59,391 nucleotides of DNA from Rhodanobacter sp. PCA2 (GCF_013620825.1 NZ_NJIC01000042.1:3488-62878); one strand, 5' to 3'. Shown: positions 1 to 9,288, numbered from the stretch's first letter. Translations and numbers: made by a program. The notes: generated by a model from the letters alone, not told the origin.

Positions 1-141
1 AACAATTTATGTTGCTTATAAGTCAATCGCCGCCCAGCCCGGCGCCACCCGCGGCCGCGCCATCGCCGCGGCAGCCACAAGCCCGCAAACACCCGATCAA
101 GCCCTCACGGGCAACACACCGGCCGCTCTTCGAGCCGGCGC
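1..141. other. Left flank, no gene seen
   Basis: GC-rich sequence downstream of the Rieske gene stop. The first 25 bases are AT-richer than the rest. I see no convincing coding frame, RNA gene or clear terminator here. Confidence 0.5.
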
Positions 142-486
142 TCAGCCGGTCAGCCACACCTCGCCGTCGCGCACGCTGACCGCCAGCGCGCGCAGGTGTT
201 CGCCGCGGCAGGGGCCGGCCACGCAGATGCCGTCGTTGCGGTTGAAGCTGGCGCCGTGCACGGCACAGATCAGCAGTTCGTCCTTGAGCAGGAAGCGGCC
301 GGGTGCGTAGTCCAGCCGGCGGCCGGCGTGCGGGCAGACATTGAGCCAGGCCCGCACCTCGCCACCGCGACGCTGGACGATCACGCTCTCGCCATCCAGT
401 GCGCCCACGCCTTCGACCGCGGTGACGTCGCCGTCGGGAATCTCGTCCAGCCGGCACAACAGGGATTCGGGGGAAACGGTGTCCAT
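142..486 (-). CDS. Rieske 2Fe-2S ferredoxin-like protein
   Basis: A small soluble Rieske-type protein of 114 residues, probably an electron carrier or a ferredoxin subunit of an oxygenase system. The cluster ligands are visible as C51-P-H53 and C74-A-V-H77, the Cys-x-His plus Cys-x-x-His pattern of Rieske domains, and these fill most of the protein. There is no signal peptide and no second domain, so it should be cytoplasmic. The ATG at 486 was chosen because AGGACAAG lies about 10 bases upstream; a longer frame has no ribosome site. No oxygenase or reductase partner lies next to it, so its substrate is unknown. It is divergent from the small membrane protein at 565. Confidence 0.85.
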   Translation of the reverse strand: MDTVSPESLLCRLDEIPDGDVTAVEGVGALDGESVIVQRRGGEVRAWLNVCPHAGRRLDYAPGRFLLKDELLICAVHGASFNRNDGICVAGPCRGEHLRALAVSVRDGEVWLTG

Positions 487-539
487 CGGCACTTGTCCTG
501 CGGGCCGGATGGCCTCATCGTTGCACGCGTAAGTCGTTG

Positions 540-548
540 ATTTTAGCA
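540..548 (-). promoter_or_regulatory. Extended -10 promoter for the Rieske gene
   Basis: On the minus strand the sequence reads TGC-TAAAAT, a good extended -10 element. Initiation about 7 bases downstream would give a leader of roughly 47 bases to the ATG at 486. No clear -35 is visible, which is usual for extended -10 promoters. Inference from motif only. Confidence 0.4.
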
Positions 549-564
549 CACGGATTTTTAACAC

Positions 565-837
565 ATGCGCTTCCATCTGCCCTCTCCCCGTCGTTCCCGC
601 CACCCGCTGGTGCGCGCCCTGTCGCTGTTGCTGGGCATTGCGATGCTGGGCGTGCTGCTGGTGTTCGGGCTGGCCGTGGCCGGCGTGCTGCTGGTCGGCG
701 GCGCCCTGTTGCTGGCGTGGCGCCAGTGGAAGCAGCCGCGCGCGCCGATCGCTACTGCAGCCAGGCCGAACAAGCCGACCGACGTCCTGGAAGGCGAGTT
801 CGTGGTGATCCGCCAGGGTCCGGTGGTACACCACTGA
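565..837 (+). CDS. Small inner-membrane protein, unknown function
   Basis: A 90-residue protein with a basic N-terminus (about residues 1-17) followed by a long hydrophobic stretch at about 18-52 that can form two transmembrane segments, then a short polar tail. The tail holds VLEGEFVVI, resembling the V-I-E-G-E-Y type ending of small Xanthomonadales membrane proteins I know only as hypothetical. The positive N-terminus suggests both ends are cytoplasmic. It lies 68 bases before the AraC/alkyltransferase gene on the same strand and might be co-transcribed with it. No function can be assigned. Confidence 0.7.
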   Translation: MRFHLPSPRRSRHPLVRALSLLLGIAMLGVLLVFGLAVAGVLLVGGALLLAWRQWKQPRAPIATAARPNKPTDVLEGEFVVIRQGPVVHH

Positions 838-905
838 CGCAAGATCCGGATGGCGTGCGTCGCCGCACCGGCACACCATGGCGTCGTGCCCTGCCGGACG
901 ACGCC

Positions 906-1790
906 ATGAACGCCCAACCCGCCTCCATCGCCGAAACCCTCGAACGCGTGCGTGCCCGCATCGAGCACGCCGACGAAGCGCCCACGCTCGACGCGCTCGC
1001 GCAGTTCGCCGGACTGAGCCCCAGCCACCTGCAGCGCGCGTTCCGCCGCCGCTACGGCATGAGCCCGGCCGAATACCATCGCGCCCGCCGCTTCGGGCAA
1101 CTCAAGGCGGCGCTGCGCGACGGCGCCGCAGTCGCCGATGCGGTGTACGAAGCCGGCTTCGGCTCCGGCAGCCGTGTCTACGAGAACAGCGACCGCCTGC
1201 TCGGCATGACGCCGGCCAGCTACCGCGCCGGTGGCGCGGGCGCCAGCATCCGCTACACCACCACCGCCACGCCGCTCGGCCGGCTGCTGGTGGCGGCCAC
1301 GGCGCGCGGCATCTGCGCCGTGACCCTGGGCGCGAACGACGCCGAACTCGAGGCGCGGCTCGCCGCCGAATTTCCGCAGGCCGCGCGCGAACGCGTGGAC
1401 GCTGGCCGCGAGGAGTGGCTGGATGCGGTGATCGCGCGCATCGCCAGCGAACTCGGCTGGAGCGATGCCGCCGCACCCGCGCTGCCGCCGCTGGATGTGG
1501 CCGCCACGGCCTTCCAGTGGCGCGTGTGGAACGCGCTCACCCGCATACCAGCCGGCGAGACGCGCAGCTACGGCGAACTGGCCGCCGCGATCGGCGCGCC
1601 CAAGGCTGCTCGCGCGGTGGGCAACGCCTGCGGCAACAACCGCCTTGCCCTGATCGTGCCCTGCCATCGCGTGATCCGCGAGGACGGCACGCCGGGCGGC
1701 TGGCGCTGGGGCGTGGAACGCAAGCGCACGCTGCTGGCGCAGGAACGGCGTCGCGCCACGCCGCCGGAAGCGCGCCGCAAGCAGGGCTGA
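906..1790 (+). CDS. AraC-type regulator fused to O6-alkylguanine-DNA alkyltransferase
   Basis: A 294-residue Ada-like protein. Residues about 12-105 form an AraC-type helix-turn-helix domain, with LDALAQFAGLSPSHLQRAF as its first helix-turn-helix. Residues about 112-285 form a methylated-DNA-protein cysteine methyltransferase with the active-site motif P252-C253-H254-R255-V. Family knowledge: Cys253 accepts the alkyl group from O6-alkylguanine in a suicide reaction. The N-terminal zinc-binding domain of E. coli Ada, which senses methylphosphotriesters, is absent. The protein can therefore repair bases, but how it would sense damage for gene control is unclear. The start is the first ATG that leaves an intact AraC domain. 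Confidence 0.9.
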   Translation: MNAQPASIAETLERVRARIEHADEAPTLDALAQFAGLSPSHLQRAFRRRYGMSPAEYHRARRFGQLKAALRDGAAVADAVYEAGFGSGSRVYENSDRLLGMTPASYRAGGAGASIRYTTTATPLGRLLVAATARGICAVTLGANDAELEARLAAEFPQAARERVDAGREEWLDAVIARIASELGWSDAAAPALPPLDVAATAFQWRVWNALTRIPAGETRSYGELAAAIGAPKAARAVGNACGNNRLALIVPCHRVIREDGTPGGWRWGVERKRTLLAQERRRATPPEARRKQG

Positions 1791-1872
1791 GCGTTCGCCC
1801 CGGGCCTTGATTCCGCCTCAAGCCTGCCTTGCGCACGGCGCGCTACCGCACGGACCGCATCTCCTCCATCAT

Positions 1873-1903
1873 GCATGCCGCCGCCGTCCCCACGGCGGCA
1901 TGC
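1873..1903 (+). terminator. Hairpin after the alkyltransferase gene
   Basis: A perfect 11-base-pair stem (1873-1883 with 1893-1903) and a 9-base loop in the 195-base gap between the alkyltransferase and the EamA gene. There is no T-run, so termination is only a guess. Confidence 0.3.
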
Positions 1904-1985
1904 CGTGCCCGACGAAGTGCCGGATGAGGCCATGCCCAGCCTGTAGACTGCGCCGCGCGCTGCACCCCTCTGCCGAGTTTCCGCA

Positions 1986-2903
1986 ATGAACGATGCCACC
2001 GCCCTCACCGCCAACGGCGCGACGAACGCCGCCGCCGACCGATCCCGCTTGCTGGTGCCGCTGGGCCTGCTCGCGCTGTACGTGATCTGGGGCTCGACCT
2101 ATCTCGGCATCCGCTTCGCGCTGGAAAGCTGGCCGCCGTTCCTGCTCGCCGGCGTGCGCTTCCTGATCGCCGGCTCGCTGCTGTTCGGCTGGCTGTGCCT
2201 GCGCGGCGTGGCGTCGCCCACCCTGCTGCAGTGGCGCAACGCGGCCTTCGTCGGCACGCTGCTGCTCGGCCTCGGCAACGGCCTGGTGTGCTTCGCCGAG
2301 GAACGCGTGAGCTCGGGCATCGCCGCCGTGGCGGTGGCCAGCATGCCGCTGTTCGCCGCGCTGTTCGGCAGCTGGTACGGGCACCGATCGAACCGGCGCG
2401 AGATGTTCGGCCTGCTGATCGGTTTCGCGGGCGTGATCGTGCTCAACTTCGGCAGCGACCTCTCCGGCTCGCGCATCGCCGCGCTGGCGCTGCTGACGGC
2501 CGCCGCCGCATGGGCGTTCGGCTCGGTGTGGAGCAAGCACCAGGACATGCCGGCCGGCCCGATGAACACCGCGGCACAGATGCTGTGCGGCAGCGCGGCG
2601 CTGCTGCTCATGGGCTTCGGCGGCGGCGAGCGCCTGCCGGCGCATCCTTCGCTGCACGCCAACCTCGCGCTGGCCTACCTGGTGGTGTTCGGCTCGCTGA
2701 TCGGCTTCAGCGCCTACCTCTACGTGCTCAAGCATGCGCGTCCCGTGCTCGCCACCAGCTACGCCTACGTGAACCCGCCGGTGGCCGTGCTGTTCGGCAT
2801 GCTGCTGGCCAACGAGCACATCGGGCCGCTCGAACTCGCCGGCATGGCGGTGATCCTGCTCGGCGTGGCGGCGATCACGCTGGCGCACCAGAAACGCGCC
2901 TAG
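1986..2903 (+). CDS. EamA-family (drug/metabolite transporter) exporter, YedA-like
   Basis: A 305-residue integral membrane protein of the DMT superfamily with about ten transmembrane helices in two EamA repeats (about residues 25-150 and 165-300). The first helix carries YVIWGSTYLGIRFALE, a typical EamA opening that resembles E. coli YedA and related exporters of amino acids, metabolites or drugs. The second repeat ends with the usual conserved Pro-rich helix, YVNPPVAVLFG. The substrate cannot be told from sequence. The stop is followed by 86 bases to the next plus-strand gene, so the two may share a transcript. Confidence 0.88.
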   Translation: MNDATALTANGATNAAADRSRLLVPLGLLALYVIWGSTYLGIRFALESWPPFLLAGVRFLIAGSLLFGWLCLRGVASPTLLQWRNAAFVGTLLLGLGNGLVCFAEERVSSGIAAVAVASMPLFAALFGSWYGHRSNRREMFGLLIGFAGVIVLNFGSDLSGSRIAALALLTAAAAWAFGSVWSKHQDMPAGPMNTAAQMLCGSAALLLMGFGGGERLPAHPSLHANLALAYLVVFGSLIGFSAYLYVLKHARPVLATSYAYVNPPVAVLFGMLLANEHIGPLELAGMAVILLGVAAITLAHQKRA

Positions 2904-2989
2904 GCGCCACGCCCCGACCATCGTCGGCTTGCCCCGCACGACAACCGCGCGCCACCATGCCCGCGGCATCGCATGGGAGGAGCTCGGCC

Positions 2990-4405
2990 ATGAACACGAC
3001 GAACGAAGGCCTGATGGCGCGCATGGCGCTGCGCAGCGCGGCATGGTCGGAGCGCTGGTTTCCCGACGCCTGGGTGTTCGCGGCGCTGGGCGTGGCGATC
3101 GTGGCGGTGGCCGCGCTGGGCTTCGGCTCGACGCCCGTGGCCACCGTCAACGCGTTCGGCGACGGCTTCTGGAGCCTGATCCCCTTCACCATGCAGATGG
3201 CCTTCGTGGTGATCGGCGGCTACGTGGTGGCCACCGCGCCGGTGGTCGCGCGCTTCATCGATCTGCTGGCGCGGGTGCCGAAGAGCGGACGCGGCGCGAT
3301 CTGCTACGTGGCGCTGGTGAGCATGCTGGCCTCGCTGCTGTCCTGGGGCTTCTCGCTGGTGTTCGGCGGCCTGCTGGTGCGCGCGCTGGCGCGGCGCGAG
3401 GAGCTGCGCATGGATTACCGCGCGGCCGGCGCGGCGGCCTACCTCGGCCTCGGCGCGGTGTGGGCGATGGGTCTCTCCTCGTCGGCGGCGCAGCTGCAGG
3501 CGAACCCGGCGAGCATGCCGCCCGGCCTGCTCGCGATCACCGGCGTGCTGCCGTTCACCAGCACGATCTTCCTGTGGCAGTCCTTCGTGCTCACCGCCTG
3601 CCTGATCGCGGCCTCGCTGGTGGTGTGCTGGCTCACCGCGCCGTCGGAGCGCAATGCGCGCACCGCGCGCGATTTCGGCGTGACCGAAGCCGCCGCCGTG
3701 CCCAAGTTGCCGCCGCGCACCCGTCCCGGCGAATGGCTGGAATACAGCCCGCTGCTGGCGGTGCTGATCGGCCTGCTGGGGCTGGGCTGGCTGGGCCACG
3801 AGTTCGCCACCAAGAACGCGGTGACCGCGATCGCGAACCTCAATACCTACAACTTCCTGTTCCTCACCGTGGGCCTGCTGCTGCACTGGCGCCCGCGCAG
3901 CTTCCTCGACGCGGTGGCGCGCGCGGTGCCGAGCACCGCCGGCGTGCTGATCCAGTTCCCGCTGTACGGCGGCATCGCGGCCCTGCTCACCCACGCGCAG
4001 GGCGCGGGCGGCGTGACGCTGGCGCACCGTCTGTCGCAGCTGTTCGTGCACGTGGCCAGCACCGACAGCTTCCCCGCGGTGATGGGCGCGTACTCCGCCA
4101 TCCTCGGCTTCTTCGTGCCCTCGGGCGGCGGCAAGTGGCTGGTGGAGGCGCCCTACGTGATGCAGGCGGCGAACGACCTGCACGTGCATCTCGGCTGGGC
4201 GGTGCAGGTATACAACGCCGCCGAGGCGCTGCCGAACCTGATCAACCCGTTCTGGATGCTGCCCCTGCTCGGCGTGCTCGGCCTCAAGGCGCGCGACGTG
4301 GTGGGCTACACCTTCATGCAGTTGCTGGTGCACGTGCCGCTGGTGCTTGGGCTGCTGTGGCTGCTGGGGCTGACGCTTACGTATGTGCCGCCCGTGATGC
4401 CTTGA
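2990..4405 (+). CDS. atoE: Short-chain fatty acid transporter, AtoE family
   Basis: A 471-residue polytopic inner-membrane protein matching the AtoE family, proposed to take up short-chain fatty acids such as acetoacetate and butyrate. Recognisable family segments are the N-terminal ERWFPDAWVFA, PFTMQMAFVVIGGYVVA, SWGFSLVFGGLL and the C-terminal GFFVPSGGGKWLVEAPYV. The ATG at 2990 is preceded by GGGAGG, which fixes the start. The usual partners (acetoacetyl-CoA transferase AtoDA and thiolase AtoB) are not nearby, so it acts as a stand-alone transporter gene here. The downstream gap holds a repeat element. Confidence 0.9.
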   Translation: MNTTNEGLMARMALRSAAWSERWFPDAWVFAALGVAIVAVAALGFGSTPVATVNAFGDGFWSLIPFTMQMAFVVIGGYVVATAPVVARFIDLLARVPKSGRGAICYVALVSMLASLLSWGFSLVFGGLLVRALARREELRMDYRAAGAAAYLGLGAVWAMGLSSSAAQLQANPASMPPGLLAITGVLPFTSTIFLWQSFVLTACLIAASLVVCWLTAPSERNARTARDFGVTEAAAVPKLPPRTRPGEWLEYSPLLAVLIGLLGLGWLGHEFATKNAVTAIANLNTYNFLFLTVGLLLHWRPRSFLDAVARAVPSTAGVLIQFPLYGGIAALLTHAQGAGGVTLAHRLSQLFVHVASTDSFPAVMGAYSAILGFFVPSGGGKWLVEAPYVMQAANDLHVHLGWAVQVYNAAEALPNLINPFWMLPLLGVLGLKARDVVGYTFMQLLVHVPLVLGLLWLLGLTLTYVPPVMP

Positions 4406-4457
4406 AGGGGCGGGAGCAGCCCGTTTGCTGTCTGGCCGCCGTTCCACTCTTGCTCGC

Positions 4458-4539
4458 CGTCATTCCTGCGGAAGCAGGAATCCAGTGACTTTCCCCAAAG
4501 AGCCGAAGGCGCTGGATCCCGGCTTTCGCCGGGATGACG
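4458..4539. repeat. Paired-hairpin REP/BIME-like element
   Basis: Two perfect hairpins lie side by side: ATTCCTGC-GGAA-GCAGGAAT at 4462-4481 and ATCCCGGC-TTTC-GCCGGGAT at 4516-4535. They are framed by outer inverted ends, CGTCATTCC at 4458 and GGATGACG ending at 4539, and by TCCAG/CTGGA inner ends. This is the build of the extragenic palindromic repeats common in Xanthomonadales and other proteobacteria. It lies after atoE, where it could also stop transcription or stabilise mRNA. Confidence 0.75.
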
Positions 4540-4597
4540 CTTCATGGGCGCAGCGCCTAGAGGCGTCAGACTGACTTCGGCATGCCTCTCAGCCCGG

Positions 4598-4620
4598 CTC
4601 CTCTCACCACGGGAGAGGAG
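4598..4620. repeat. Short CTCCTCTC/GAGAGGAG hairpin
   Basis: An 8-base-pair inverted repeat (4598-4605 with 4613-4620), 10 bases downstream of the permease stop at 4631. It resembles a worn copy of the C-rich hairpin repeats at 7134 and 15405, and may end the minus-strand export operon. Confidence 0.4.
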
Positions 4621-4630
4621 CCTCGCATGC

Positions 4631-5938
4631 TCATAGCTCGCGCAGCGCCGTGGTCACCGGCAACCGCGCAGCACGCACGGCGGGAAATAGCCCTCCGACG
4701 AAGCCGATCGCCAGCGCCCACTTCAAACCCGTCCAGATCAGGTTGGGGCCGACCTTGAACTGGAACATCACGTCGGTGAAGCCGTTGAGCGTGGAGGCGG
4801 AGTAACCGTCGAACACTAGCCACACCAGCAGCGCGCCGAGCAGGCCGCCGGCGAGGGCGAGCAGCATGGTTTCCAGCATCACCGACACCACCACCGGCAC
4901 GCCGCGGAAACCGATGGCGCGCAGGGTGGCGATTTCGCGGGCGCGCGAGGCCACGGCGGCGAACATGCAGTTGAGCGCGCCGAACACCGCGCCGATGGCC
5001 ATGATCAGGCCCACGACGATGCCCACCACGCGGATCGTCCTGGCGAGGGATTCGGACTGGCGCGCGAAGAAGGCGCGCGTGGTGTCGGCTTCCACCTTCA
5101 GCTTGGGATCGGCCGCCAGCGCCGCCTTGAACGGCTCGAACGCCGCCGCGCCGGTGAGTTTCACCAGCACGGATTCCGCACTGTTGCCGCGACGGTAGAC
5201 CGCGGCCACTTCCTGGCGGTCGGCCCACAGCTCGGAATCGTAGGCGTCGCCGCTGGCGAACACGCCGACCACCTTCCAGCTCTGCCGGCCCAGCTTCACT
5301 TCGTCGCCGACGTCGAGGCCGGCGAACTCGTGGTGCGCGCCCTGGCCCACCACCAGCTCGTCGAGGCCGGGCTCGAACATGCGGCCCGCGACGATCTTCA
5401 GCGTCGGCCGCAAGGCCCAGGCCGCGCCGTCCACGCCGCGCAGCTGCGCATTGGCATCGTCGGTGGAACCCTTCTTGTGCAGGGTGGCGGTCACCACCAG
5501 CTCGGCCGAGGCCAGCGGCTTGCCGTCGCTGCCGCGGGCGATGCCGGGCGCCTGTTCGACGGCGACGATGTCGTCGCGCGTCAGCACCGACTGCGCCTCG
5601 GACACCGAGCCGCCGCGCAGCACGATCGCGGTGTCGTCGCGGCCGCCGCTCTGCAGCGTGGCCTGGAAGCCCTGCCCCATCGCCAGCAGCGCCACCAGCA
5701 CGCCGACCACGCCGGCGATGCCGACCACGATCACCGAGGACGAACCCAGCCGTTGCCGCAACGTGCCGACGCCCACCGCCGTCACCGAACCCGCCTGGCG
5801 GCCGCTGCGCGTGAGCGCCATCCACAACGCCAGCACGACGGCGAGCGCCGCGACGCCGAACCACGGCAACGCCGTCCACGCCATCAGCGCCACCACGACG
5901 AGCAGCAGCAGGCCGAGATTGATCAGGAATTTCTTCAT
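4631..5938 (-). CDS. ABC transporter permease, FtsX/MacB type (second permease of the operon)
   Basis: A 435-residue membrane protein. Two closely spaced hydrophobic segments at about residues 4-43 are followed by the classical layout: one helix near 68-92, a large periplasmic MacB core domain (about 95-290), then three helices in an FtsX domain (about 305-430). Family members transmit ATPase motion to the periplasm to export peptides, lipids or toxic compounds. It is the last gene of a minus-strand operon with a membrane-fusion protein, an ATPase and another permease. Its start lies 10 bases after the stop of the preceding permease. The extra N-terminal hydrophobic pair is unusual for MacB-type permeases. 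Confidence 0.88.
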   Translation of the reverse strand: MKKFLINLGLLLLVVVALMAWTALPWFGVAALAVVLALWMALTRSGRQAGSVTAVGVGTLRQRLGSSSVIVVGIAGVVGVLVALLAMGQGFQATLQSGGRDDTAIVLRGGSVSEAQSVLTRDDIVAVEQAPGIARGSDGKPLASAELVVTATLHKKGSTDDANAQLRGVDGAAWALRPTLKIVAGRMFEPGLDELVVGQGAHHEFAGLDVGDEVKLGRQSWKVVGVFASGDAYDSELWADRQEVAAVYRRGNSAESVLVKLTGAAAFEPFKAALAADPKLKVEADTTRAFFARQSESLARTIRVVGIVVGLIMAIGAVFGALNCMFAAVASRAREIATLRAIGFRGVPVVVSVMLETMLLALAGGLLGALLVWLVFDGYSASTLNGFTDVMFQFKVGPNLIWTGLKWALAIGFVGGLFPAVRAARLPVTTALREL

Positions 5939-5948
5939 GGCTGCTTCC

Positions 5949-7112
5949 TCACCGCCCGCTCAGGGCATCGACGATGTTCAGGCGCATCGCGCGCCACGCA
6001 GGCGGCAGGCCCACCACCAGGCCGATCAGCACCATCAGCAGCACGCCGGCCGACCAGGTGCTGCCGGATACCGCATGCACCGGCACCATGCCGCCGCTGG
6101 CGGCGCCGATGTGGGGCACGATGAACGACACCAGCGCCAGCCCGATCACGCCGCCGAGCAGCAGCATCAGCACGCCCTCGGTCAGCACCATCGCCAGCAC
6201 GCTGCGGCTGGAGAAGCCGATCGTCTTGAGCACCGCCAGCTCCGACGTGCGCTCGCGCACCGCCTGCATCATGGTGTTGCCGGTCAGCAGCAGCAGGGTG
6301 AAGAACACCGCGCCCATGATCGCGCTGACGATCAGGCCGATGTTCACCAGCTGCTTGATGAAGGAAGCCTGGAACGCCTGCTCGGTCTGCGCGCGCGTCT
6401 CGTGGTCGGAATTCGCCGAGATCGCGTCGATCGTCTTCGCCACCGCATCGGCCCGCGCCGGGTCGGCCACCTTCACCACGTACCAGTGCACGGTGCCGGA
6501 ACCGAAGGCGTTGTTCTCGTCGAAATACTTCCAGTGGAACATCAGCATCTGCTCGCGCCCGGCGTCGCTCGGAGTCTTCCCGTGGAAGATGCCCACGATG
6601 TCGAACGTCCAGGTGCTGTTGCCGCTGGCCTTGGACGGGAAGATCGTCGACTGCAGCGGGATCTTGTCGCCGATCTTCCAGCCGAAGCGCTTCGCCAGCG
6701 CCGCGCCGACCACGGCGCCGGTGCGCGTCTTGTCCCAGCTGGCGCGCTGGTCGGCGGGCAGGCTCATTTCCGGATAGAGGTCGAAGTAGTTCGGGCTCAC
6801 CGCGAAGCTGATGACCTGGTTGCGCGGGTCCTGGTAGACGCCGCCGAACCAGTTCGCCGTGGCCACCGCCGACACGCCCGGCACCGCGGCGATGCGCGCG
6901 CCCAGGCTTTCGGGCAGGGCCTGCTGCATCGACATCTTCGAGTTCACGATCAGCCGGCCCGCGCCCGCCACGCTGTCGCCCGCGTTGAAGGCCTGGCGCA
7001 CGGAGTCGAGCAGGCCGAACAGCACGAACGCGGCCATGATCGACACCAGGGTGAGGAAGGTGCGCGACTTGCGCCGGAACAGCGCCGCCCAGATCAGATG
7101 GAAGTATTTCAT
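5949..7112 (-). CDS. ABC transporter permease, FtsX/MacB type (first permease of the operon)
   Basis: A 387-residue permease with an N-terminal transmembrane helix after FRRKSRTFLTLVSIMAAF, a periplasmic MacB-type domain (about residues 45-250) and a C-terminal three-helix FtsX domain (about 265-380). The ATG at 7112 was chosen because it is preceded by GGAGG and starts the typical M-K-Y-F-H-L-I-W-A-A N-terminus; the longer frame runs into a repeat. With the permease at 4631 it probably forms the heterodimeric membrane part of the exporter powered by the ATPase at 7294. The 181-base gap to that ATPase contains two inverted copies of a repeat. Confidence 0.9.
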   Translation of the reverse strand: MKYFHLIWAALFRRKSRTFLTLVSIMAAFVLFGLLDSVRQAFNAGDSVAGAGRLIVNSKMSMQQALPESLGARIAAVPGVSAVATANWFGGVYQDPRNQVISFAVSPNYFDLYPEMSLPADQRASWDKTRTGAVVGAALAKRFGWKIGDKIPLQSTIFPSKASGNSTWTFDIVGIFHGKTPSDAGREQMLMFHWKYFDENNAFGSGTVHWYVVKVADPARADAVAKTIDAISANSDHETRAQTEQAFQASFIKQLVNIGLIVSAIMGAVFFTLLLLTGNTMMQAVRERTSELAVLKTIGFSSRSVLAMVLTEGVLMLLLGGVIGLALVSFIVPHIGAASGGMVPVHAVSGSTWSAGVLLMVLIGLVVGLPPAWRAMRLNIVDALSGR

Positions 7113-7133
7113 GGGGTTGCCTCCAGCGTTTTT

Positions 7134-7180
7134 CCTTCTCCCCGCTGGGGAGAAGGTGGCCCGAAGGGTCGTATGAGGGG
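7134..7180 (+). repeat. C-rich hairpin repeat, copy 1
   Basis: A perfect 10-base-pair stem (7134-7143 with 7147-7156, 3-base loop) followed by a tail ending in GAGGGG. It is the same kind of element as at 7241 (opposite orientation) and 15405, and lies inside the export operon between the ATPase and permease genes. Confidence 0.65.
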
Positions 7181-7240
7181 CTGGCGTTTGCGATGGCATG
7201 GCCCGCGGTGCGCTTTCATCGAGCCCTTCCGCAAGCCTTT

Positions 7241-7275
7241 CCCCTCACCCCAACCCTCTCCCCGCAGGGGAGAAG
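7241..7275 (-). repeat. C-rich hairpin repeat, copy 2 (inverted)
   Basis: Read on the minus strand it shows a CTTCTCCCC-type stem, a 3-base loop, GGGGAGAGGG and the tail TTGGGGTGAGGGG. The tail matches the one at 15405, so this is a dispersed repeat family. Together with copy 1 it forms an inverted pair around 7113-7293. Confidence 0.65.
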
Positions 7276-7293
7276 AAGCTGCATCCAACGCGT

Positions 7294-7980
<687 letters not shown>

Positions 7981-8046
7981 GGCGTTGCTCCGATGGATGT
8001 TGGCCGGATGGATGGCGGTGCGCGCCTGCCGGTGCGGGCGCGGCGA

Positions 8047-9288
8047 TCAGGGAGAGCTTTTTTCCGTCTGGACGTCGGCGCCGTCGCGCAGCTCGGCCGG
8101 CGGCGACAGCACCAGCACGTCGCCCGGCTGCAGCGCGTCCGGTACCAGCTTCAGCTCGCCGTAGTTCAGTGCCGCCGGTTTCACCGCGCGCAGTTGCGCC
8201 TTGCCGGCGGCGACCACGAACACCACGCTGCGGCCGTCGCGCTGCACGATCGCCTTCGCCGGCACCAGCACGCCTTTCGGCGCCTGCGCCACGTTCGCCG
8301 GCTTCTGTTCGAGAAAGGACACCCGCACGCCCATGTTCGGCACGATGCGCGCGTCCTTCTGCTCCAGCGCCACGCGCACCTTCACCGTGGCCTTGCCGCG
8401 GTCGGCAGCGGGCACGATGGCGATCACGTGGGCGGGAATCTTCCAGTCCGGGTAGGCGTCGAGCACCGCCTCGGCGGGCATGTCCGGCTTCACGCGGCCG
8501 ATGTAGGCCTCGTTGACGTCCACGTCGACTTCCAGCGAATCCATGTCGACGATGGTGCCGATGCCGGTGCGGGTGAAGCCGCCGCCGGCGGAGAACGGCG
8601 AGACGATCTCGCCCACCTGCGCGTCCTTGGTGGTGATGACGCCGTCGAACGGCGCGCGCACCACGCAGTAGTCGAAGTTGACCTGTGCCTGCATCACCTG
8701 CGCGTCCGCCGAACCCGCCGTCTTCATCTGCGCGGCGAGCTGGGCGCGCGTGCCTTCGGCCAGCGTGCGTGCCTGCTCGGCCGCCTGCTTCGGCACCAGT
8801 CCCTGCGCGGCCAGCGATTGCTGGCGCGCGGCGTCGCGATCGTTCTGCGCCAGTTGCGCCTTGTATTGCGCCACCAGCGCATGCGCGGCGGCAGCCTGCG
8901 CCCTCGCTGCCTCCAGCCCGGCCCGGTACGCGCTGTCGTCCAGCCGGGCCAGCACCTGGCCCTTCTTCACGTGATCGCCTTCCTCGATCAGCACGGCGGT
9001 GAGCGTGCCGGTGATCTGCGCCGACACCGTGGCCTGCCGCCGCGCGGTGACGTAGCCGGTGGCCTGCAGCACCGCGCCGGCGCCGCTGTCGCTGGCCGGC
9101 GACACCGCGATGGCGGTCTGCACGGCGATGGCGCGATGCCCCAGCATCCACCACGCACCGCCGCCCAGCAACGCCAGCAAGAGCACCAGCGCAAGCACGA
9201 TCCACGGCCAGCGCGGCATGCGCCCGTCGTGCGCCTCGCGCTGGTGGCGCTCGATGCGCAGCTCCTTCAGCAGCTCGCTGTTGCTCAC
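8047..9288 (-). CDS. Periplasmic adaptor (HlyD/MacA-type membrane-fusion protein)
   Basis: A 413-residue adaptor. A transmembrane anchor near residues 24-46 is followed by the first half of a biotinyl-lipoyl domain (ATGYVTARRQATVSAQITG), a long alpha-helical hairpin (about 115-190), the second lipoyl half (VRAPFDGVITTKDAQVGE) and beta-barrel/membrane-proximal domains. Such adaptors connect an inner-membrane ABC transporter to an outer-membrane channel. I chose the GTG at 9288 because AAGGGG lies six bases before it; an in-frame ATG at 9303 lacks a ribosome site. It is the first gene of the operon. No outer-membrane TolC-type gene is adjacent. Confidence 0.9.
   Translation of the reverse strand: MSNSELLKELRIERHQREAHDGRMPRWPWIVLALVLLLALLGGGAWWMLGHRAIAVQTAIAVSPASDSGAGAVLQATGYVTARRQATVSAQITGTLTAVLIEEGDHVKKGQVLARLDDSAYRAGLEAARAQAAAAHALVAQYKAQLAQNDRDAARQQSLAAQGLVPKQAAEQARTLAEGTRAQLAAQMKTAGSADAQVMQAQVNFDYCVVRAPFDGVITTKDAQVGEIVSPFSAGGGFTRTGIGTIVDMDSLEVDVDVNEAYIGRVKPDMPAEAVLDAYPDWKIPAHVIAIVPAADRGKATVKVRVALEQKDARIVPNMGVRVSFLEQKPANVAQAPKGVLVPAKAIVQRDGRSVVFVVAAGKAQLRAVKPAALNYGELKLVPDALQPGDVLVLSPPAELRDGADVQTEKSSP

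Noticed and set aside
2900-4447. Long minus-strand frame opposite atoE
   Set aside because: Composition (Arg/His/Gln rich) and lack of any motif mark it as a shadow of atoE, which has clear membrane helices and a ribosome site.
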